Program-made: the position numbers and the translations under genes
NCBI RefSeq assembly: GCF_014636775.1
Contig: NZ_BMEQ01000017.1
Span: forward strand, 1-64,000
Length of the DNA: 64,000 nucleotides
Source: Kocuria dechangensis
GTDB taxonomy: Bacteria > Actinomycetota > Actinomycetes > Actinomycetales > Micrococcaceae
Direction: 5' to 3'
Part shown: positions 61,239-64,000 of the stretch, piece after piece
Numbering within the stretch: the stretch's first letter is position 1
How the letters are laid out: each line of letters starts with the position of its first letter
Notes under the pieces: generated by a model
Databases searched by the model: none
Seen by the model: only the letters and a program-made list of their open reading frames with translations
What the model was told of the DNA's origin: nothing

Positions 61239-61709
61239 ATGACGAGGACCGAGCAGGGCGTGCTGTGCAGGGTGCCGATGCGCTGGGGGGACATGGACCC
61301 GTACGGCCACGTCAACAACGTGGAGGTCGTGCGGCTGCTCGAGGAGTCCCGCATCGCCGCGCTCGGCGTCCCGGTGGGCACCGGCCACCAGGTGGAGCCC
61401 CCGCTCATCCCGTTCTTCTCAGCGCTGCCCGAGGGCACCCAGGCGCTGGTCACCGAGAACCGGATCAAGTACCTCCGGCCGCTCGAGTACCGCAACACCC
61501 CGGTCGAGGTGCGGGTGTGGGTCGTCTCGGCCCGCGGCGGGTCCGTGGCGCTGGGCTTCGAGATCACCGACGTGGTCACGCGCCGGGCGTGCGTGCGCGC
61601 CGAGACCCAGGTGGCGTTCTACGTCCCCGCCACCGGCACCGTCCTGCGCATCAGCCCCGAGCAGCAGGAGCTCCTCGCGCCGTACACCGGGGGTCCCGTG
61701 TTCCGCTGA
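61239..61709 (+). CDS. Acyl-CoA thioesterase, 4HBT hotdog family
   Basis: 156 aa. Hotdog-fold: MRWGDMDPYGHVNNVEVVRLLEESRI is the 4HBT catalytic loop with the Asp, followed by FSALPEGTQALVTENRIKYLRPLEY, VEVRVWVVSARGGSVALGFEI, and RAETQVAFY. It would hydrolyse acyl- or hydroxybenzoyl-CoA. GAGAAGGA lies 5 nt before the ATG. It is followed immediately by the repeat/hairpin element at 61733, which may also act as its terminator. Confidence 0.9.
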   Translation: MTRTEQGVLCRVPMRWGDMDPYGHVNNVEVVRLLEESRIAALGVPVGTGHQVEPPLIPFFSALPEGTQALVTENRIKYLRPLEYRNTPVEVRVWVVSARGGSVALGFEITDVVTRRACVRAETQVAFYVPATGTVLRISPEQQELLAPYTGGPVFR

Positions 61710-61732
61710 CCCGGCCGGCCCGGCATGGCCCG

Positions 61733-61865
61733 CCGAGCCCCCAGCGGGGCCGCATTTCCCCAGGAATCCCCGTGGGGAAATGCGGCCCCGCTGGGGGCTC
61801 GGCACAGGGAGTGACAGCAGCGTGGGGGCTCGGCACATGGGGTGCCCGCAACGTGGGGGCTCGGC
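61733..61865. repeat. Hairpin plus 31-bp periodic repeat element, copy A
   Basis: A 29-bp perfect inverted repeat, 61733-61761 / 61774-61802, has the 12-nt loop aggaatccccgt. The right arm ends in GGGGGCTCGGC (61793-61803), and the same 11-mer recurs at 61824-61834 and 61855-61865, exactly 31 bp apart each time. It is related to copy B at 63071-63236. It lies between the thioesterase stop and the next gene start. No protein-coding potential is seen. Confidence 0.88.
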
Positions 61866-61980
61866 GGCTGCCGCGGTCACCTGCCCCCCGGCACCGGCTG
61901 TTCAGTCCCCGGCCACGGGACGTTTCCGCGGCACTCCTACGCTCCGAGCAGACACCGTCCCCACCCGAGAGGCTCTCCCC

Positions 61981-63024
61981 ATGTCAGCTCGTCCCCGCCG
62001 CGCGGCCGCGGTCCTGCTCGCCGCCGGCGCCGTCCTCACCCCTGCCGCCGCGCACGCGGTCCCCGGGCCCGCCTCCGACGCGCCGGGCCAGCAGCCCAGC
62101 GCCTTCTCCTTCGGCGTCATCGGCGACGTCCCCTACGGCGCCGAGGACCTCGCGCAGTTCCCCCAGGACATCGCGAGCATCAACGCCGACGACTCGCTGT
62201 CCTTCGTCACCCACGTGGGCGACATCAAGAACGGCTCCACCGAGTGCTCCGACGAGCTGTTCGCCCAGGTCCGCGCGGACTTCGAACTCTTCGACGTCCC
62301 GCTGGTCTACACCCCCGGGGACAACGAGTGGACGGACTGCCACCGGACCAACAACGGCGGCTACGACCCGCTCGAGCGCCTGGCGGCACTCCGGGAGCTC
62401 TTCTTCGCCGAGCCCGGCACCACCCTGGCGCAGGACATGAAGGTCCAGTCGCAGGCCGAGCAGGGCTATCCCGAGAACGTGCGCTTCACCGAGCGGCGGG
62501 TCCAGTTCGCGGTGCCGCACGTGGTGGGCTCCAACAACGCCGCCCAGCCCTACACCGGCGCCGAGGCCGCCACCCCGGAGCAGCTCGCCGAGGTCGAGGC
62601 CCGCACCGAGGCGTCCGTGCAGCTGATCCGCGATACCTTCGCCGACGCCCGGCGGCAGAACTCCCGCGCGGTCGTCGTGATGCTCCAGGCGGACATGTTC
62701 GACCCCACGGTCCAGGACCCGCGGCCGGAGGACTACAGCTCCTTCCGCCCGATCGTGCAGCTGCTGGCCGAGGAGTCCGCGGCCTTCGACGGCCCGGTGC
62801 ACCTCTTCGACGGCGACAGCCACGTCTTCCACGAGGACCGTCCGCTGGCGCCCGGCTCCGAGTGGCTGGACTTCTACGGGGTGGCCGAGCCGGCCGCCAA
62901 CCTCACCCGCGTCACGGTGGACGGCTCGGGCAACGCCGACAACTGGCTGAGGGTCACGGTCTCCCCGGACGCCGTCCGGGACGGCGAGGTGCTCAGCTGG
63001 GAGCAGGTCCCGCTGGCGGACTGA
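61981..63024 (+). CDS. Secreted metallophosphoesterase
   Basis: 347 aa, ATG at 61981. Signal peptide to about residue 25-30 (RRAAAVLLAAGAVLTPAAAHAVP). The calcineurin-like fold: GVIGDVPYGAEDLAQFPQDIASIN (metal site), FVTHVGDIKNGST, VYTPGDNEWTDCH with the GD-N block, QLI..VVVMLQADMFDP, and FDGDSHVFHEDRPL. It differs from the usual GNHD by GDNEW, as in a group of secreted actinobacterial phosphoesterases. It is bracketed by the two related repeat elements at 61733 and 63071. Substrate unknown. Confidence 0.85.
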   Translation: MSARPRRAAAVLLAAGAVLTPAAAHAVPGPASDAPGQQPSAFSFGVIGDVPYGAEDLAQFPQDIASINADDSLSFVTHVGDIKNGSTECSDELFAQVRADFELFDVPLVYTPGDNEWTDCHRTNNGGYDPLERLAALRELFFAEPGTTLAQDMKVQSQAEQGYPENVRFTERRVQFAVPHVVGSNNAAQPYTGAEAATPEQLAEVEARTEASVQLIRDTFADARRQNSRAVVVMLQADMFDPTVQDPRPEDYSSFRPIVQLLAEESAAFDGPVHLFDGDSHVFHEDRPLAPGSEWLDFYGVAEPAANLTRVTVDGSGNADNWLRVTVSPDAVRDGEVLSWEQVPLAD

Positions 63025-63070
63025 TCCGCCCGGCACCGCGCCGGGCCCCGACCCCCAGCGGCCTCGTGCG

Positions 63071-63236
63071 CCGAGCCCCCTCTGATGCCGCATTCCCCCA
63101 GGAATCTCCATGGGGGAATGCGGCCCGGGAGGGGGCTCGACGCAGAGAGTGCTCGCAGGGAGGGGGCTCGGCGCGGGGAACGCGGCCCGGTTGGGGGCTC
63201 GGCGGAAGCAGTGCTCGGTGCAGGAGGGGACTCGGC
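63071..63236. repeat. Hairpin plus 31-bp periodic repeat element, copy B
   Basis: Inner stem 63087-63099 / 63112-63124 (13 bp, gccgcattccccc) has the 12-nt loop aggaatctccat, which differs from copy A at two positions. Beyond an internal bulge, the outer stem 63072-63081 / 63130-63139 adds 10 bp. The tail has GGGGGCTCGAC at 63131, GGGGGCTCGGC at 63162 and 63193 (31-bp spacing), and a diverged copy at 63226. Lies between the convergent phosphoesterase and QuiC-like gene stops, where it could also terminate. Confidence 0.87.
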
Positions 63237-63254
63237 GGGGAGGGGCCGGGCGGC

Positions 63255-64000
63255 TCAGGCCTCCGTGCGCGCCCGGTGCTCTGCCTGCGAGCGCCGGTAC
63301 TGCGCGGCCAGCCGGACCGGGGCGTTGGGCGCCCCGAACCCGGCGTAGCCGCCGCGGCGCTCCACGACCTCGAAGAACACCGTGCCCAGGGTCCCGGTGT
63401 AGAAGTGCAGGAACTCCCCGTCGGCGTCCCGGTCGTAGAGCAGGTTGAGCTCCTGCAGGGACGCGACGAACTCGTCGTCGAGGTCGAACCGGGCGTCGAG
63501 GTCCTCGTAGTAGTTCTGCGGGACGGGCAGGAAGTCCAGCCCGCGGCGGCGCGCCCGCCGCGCCGCCGCGAACACGTCGGTGCAGTACAGGGCCACGTGC
63601 TCGGGATAGGCCGCGCCCACGAAGGAGCCCTGCTCGGCGGCCGCCGGGGCCACGTTGAGCGGCATCCGCACCGCCCCGCTGGCCGAGCGCATCACCTGGC
63701 TGCGCACCAGCCCGGACGGGCCGGGCACGTCCTGGGACGGCTGGGCCGCCAGGGCGAGCACCGAGGTGTAGAACAGCACGGCCTCGTCGTAGTGCTGCCA
63801 CGGCTGGGCCATGTTGATGTGGTCCACGCCGGTGACCAGGGCCGCGTCGTGGGACTCCTCGTCCGCGCCGAACTCGCCCAGCCACGCCGGGACGCCGTCC
63901 GCGGGGCGGCCGCAGAAGAAGACCTCCGTGCCGTCCGGGGCGAACACGCCGCGCAGCACCTGCTCGCCCGGGCCCTGGGAGCGGGGGACGGGCAGGGCCG
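63255..64000 (-). CDS. QuiC-like / 4-hydroxyphenylpyruvate dioxygenase-like protein, 3' part (partial)
   Basis: The last ~247 aa; the gene runs off the window end. This is a C-terminal HPPD-like vicinal-oxygen-chelate domain with the metal ligands in VTGVDHINMAQ (His), YPEHVALYC (His) and TVFFEVVERRGGYAG (Glu). The YxxFGAPNAPVRLAAQ tail matches bacterial QuiC-type fusions of a sugar-phosphate isomerase/epimerase domain (3-dehydroshikimate dehydratase) with an HPPD domain, in which case the epimerase half would lie upstream, outside. A plain HPPD is the alternative. Confidence 0.82.
   Translation of the reverse strand, partial: ALPVPRSQGPGEQVLRGVFAPDGTEVFFCGRPADGVPAWLGEFGADEESHDAALVTGVDHINMAQPWQHYDEAVLFYTSVLALAAQPSQDVPGPSGLVRSQVMRSASGAVRMPLNVAPAAAEQGSFVGAAYPEHVALYCTDVFAAARRARRRGLDFLPVPQNYYEDLDARFDLDDEFVASLQELNLLYDRDADGEFLHFYTGTLGTVFFEVVERRGGYAGFGAPNAPVRLAAQYRRSQAEHRARTEA

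Noticed and set aside
61793-63236. The 31-bp periodic tails as a CRISPR array.
   Set aside because: Only 11 bases of each unit are conserved, the intervening parts are related to each other rather than unique, and no cas genes are present.
1-64000. A biosynthetic gene cluster, phage defence island or insertion sequence.
   Set aside because: I checked for PKS/NRPS, restriction, toxin-antitoxin, transposase and integrase motifs among the readable proteins and saw none.

Overview
The window is high-GC DNA with frequent GTG starts and long runs of 4-base stop/start overlaps. It carries a complete actinobacterial cell-division and cell-wall signalling block (crgA, trpG, pknB, pknA, pbpA, rodA, pstP, fhaB, fhaA). 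This points to the Actinomycetota, and the overall style suggests Micrococcales/Micrococcaceae, perhaps Kocuria or a close relative; the genus is inference. The sequence looks chromosomal. I see no prophage, insertion sequence, CRISPR array or biosynthetic cluster.

Layout. 1-106: 3' end of a 5S rRNA and its terminator. 224-9993: defence and housekeeping genes, namely a Cu/Zn superoxide dismutase lipoprotein, an alpha/beta hydrolase, a stress-type SDR, a three-gene membrane-stress operon, a secreted SGNH hydrolase, a luciferase-like monooxygenase, an AlkB-like dioxygenase, two flavin reductases and a YceI protein. 10072-21332: the crgA/trpG and kinase-phosphatase-PBP-RodA-FHA block, in which seven minus-strand genes abut or overlap and probably form one operon. 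21494-30469: a PepSY-type lipoprotein, an MFS exporter, an RraA-like protein, an amidohydrolase, a gamma-glutamyltransferase and a 2,4-dienoyl-CoA reductase whose 5' end is frameshifted.

30658-42936: dps, an endonuclease/exonuclease/phosphatase protein, then an eight-gene Mrp-type cation/proton antiporter operon followed closely by a P-type ATPase and a DUF1028 protein. The antiporter cluster is the most unusual system here. It has three separate NuoL/M/N-like subunits instead of two, and the usual MrpA C-terminal domains are fused to MrpB. 43007-54261: a CapA-like lipoprotein, a second EEP protein, a GH65 enzyme carrying a degenerate HAD domain, serA, a GH26 enzyme, an M14 carboxypeptidase and a PGRP-type amidase. 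54349-64000: tRNA-Leu(CAG) with a long hairpin terminator, an FNT channel, a YdjM-like protein, a Cys-less DJ-1 homologue, an acyltransferase, two secreted metallophosphoesterases, a YdcF/SanA-like protein, a thioesterase and the 3' part of a QuiC-like dioxygenase.

Beyond the genes, the most notable structure is a pair of related non-coding elements at 61733-61865 and 63071-63236. Each is a large hairpin with a conserved 12-nt loop followed by a tail of 31-bp periodic repeats, and together they bracket one metallophosphoesterase gene. Other points are a 25-bp perfect inverted repeat between divergent genes (7067-7124), two small Arg/Pro/Gly-rich leader ORFs whose stop codons overlap the next start, and short GC-rich minisatellites.
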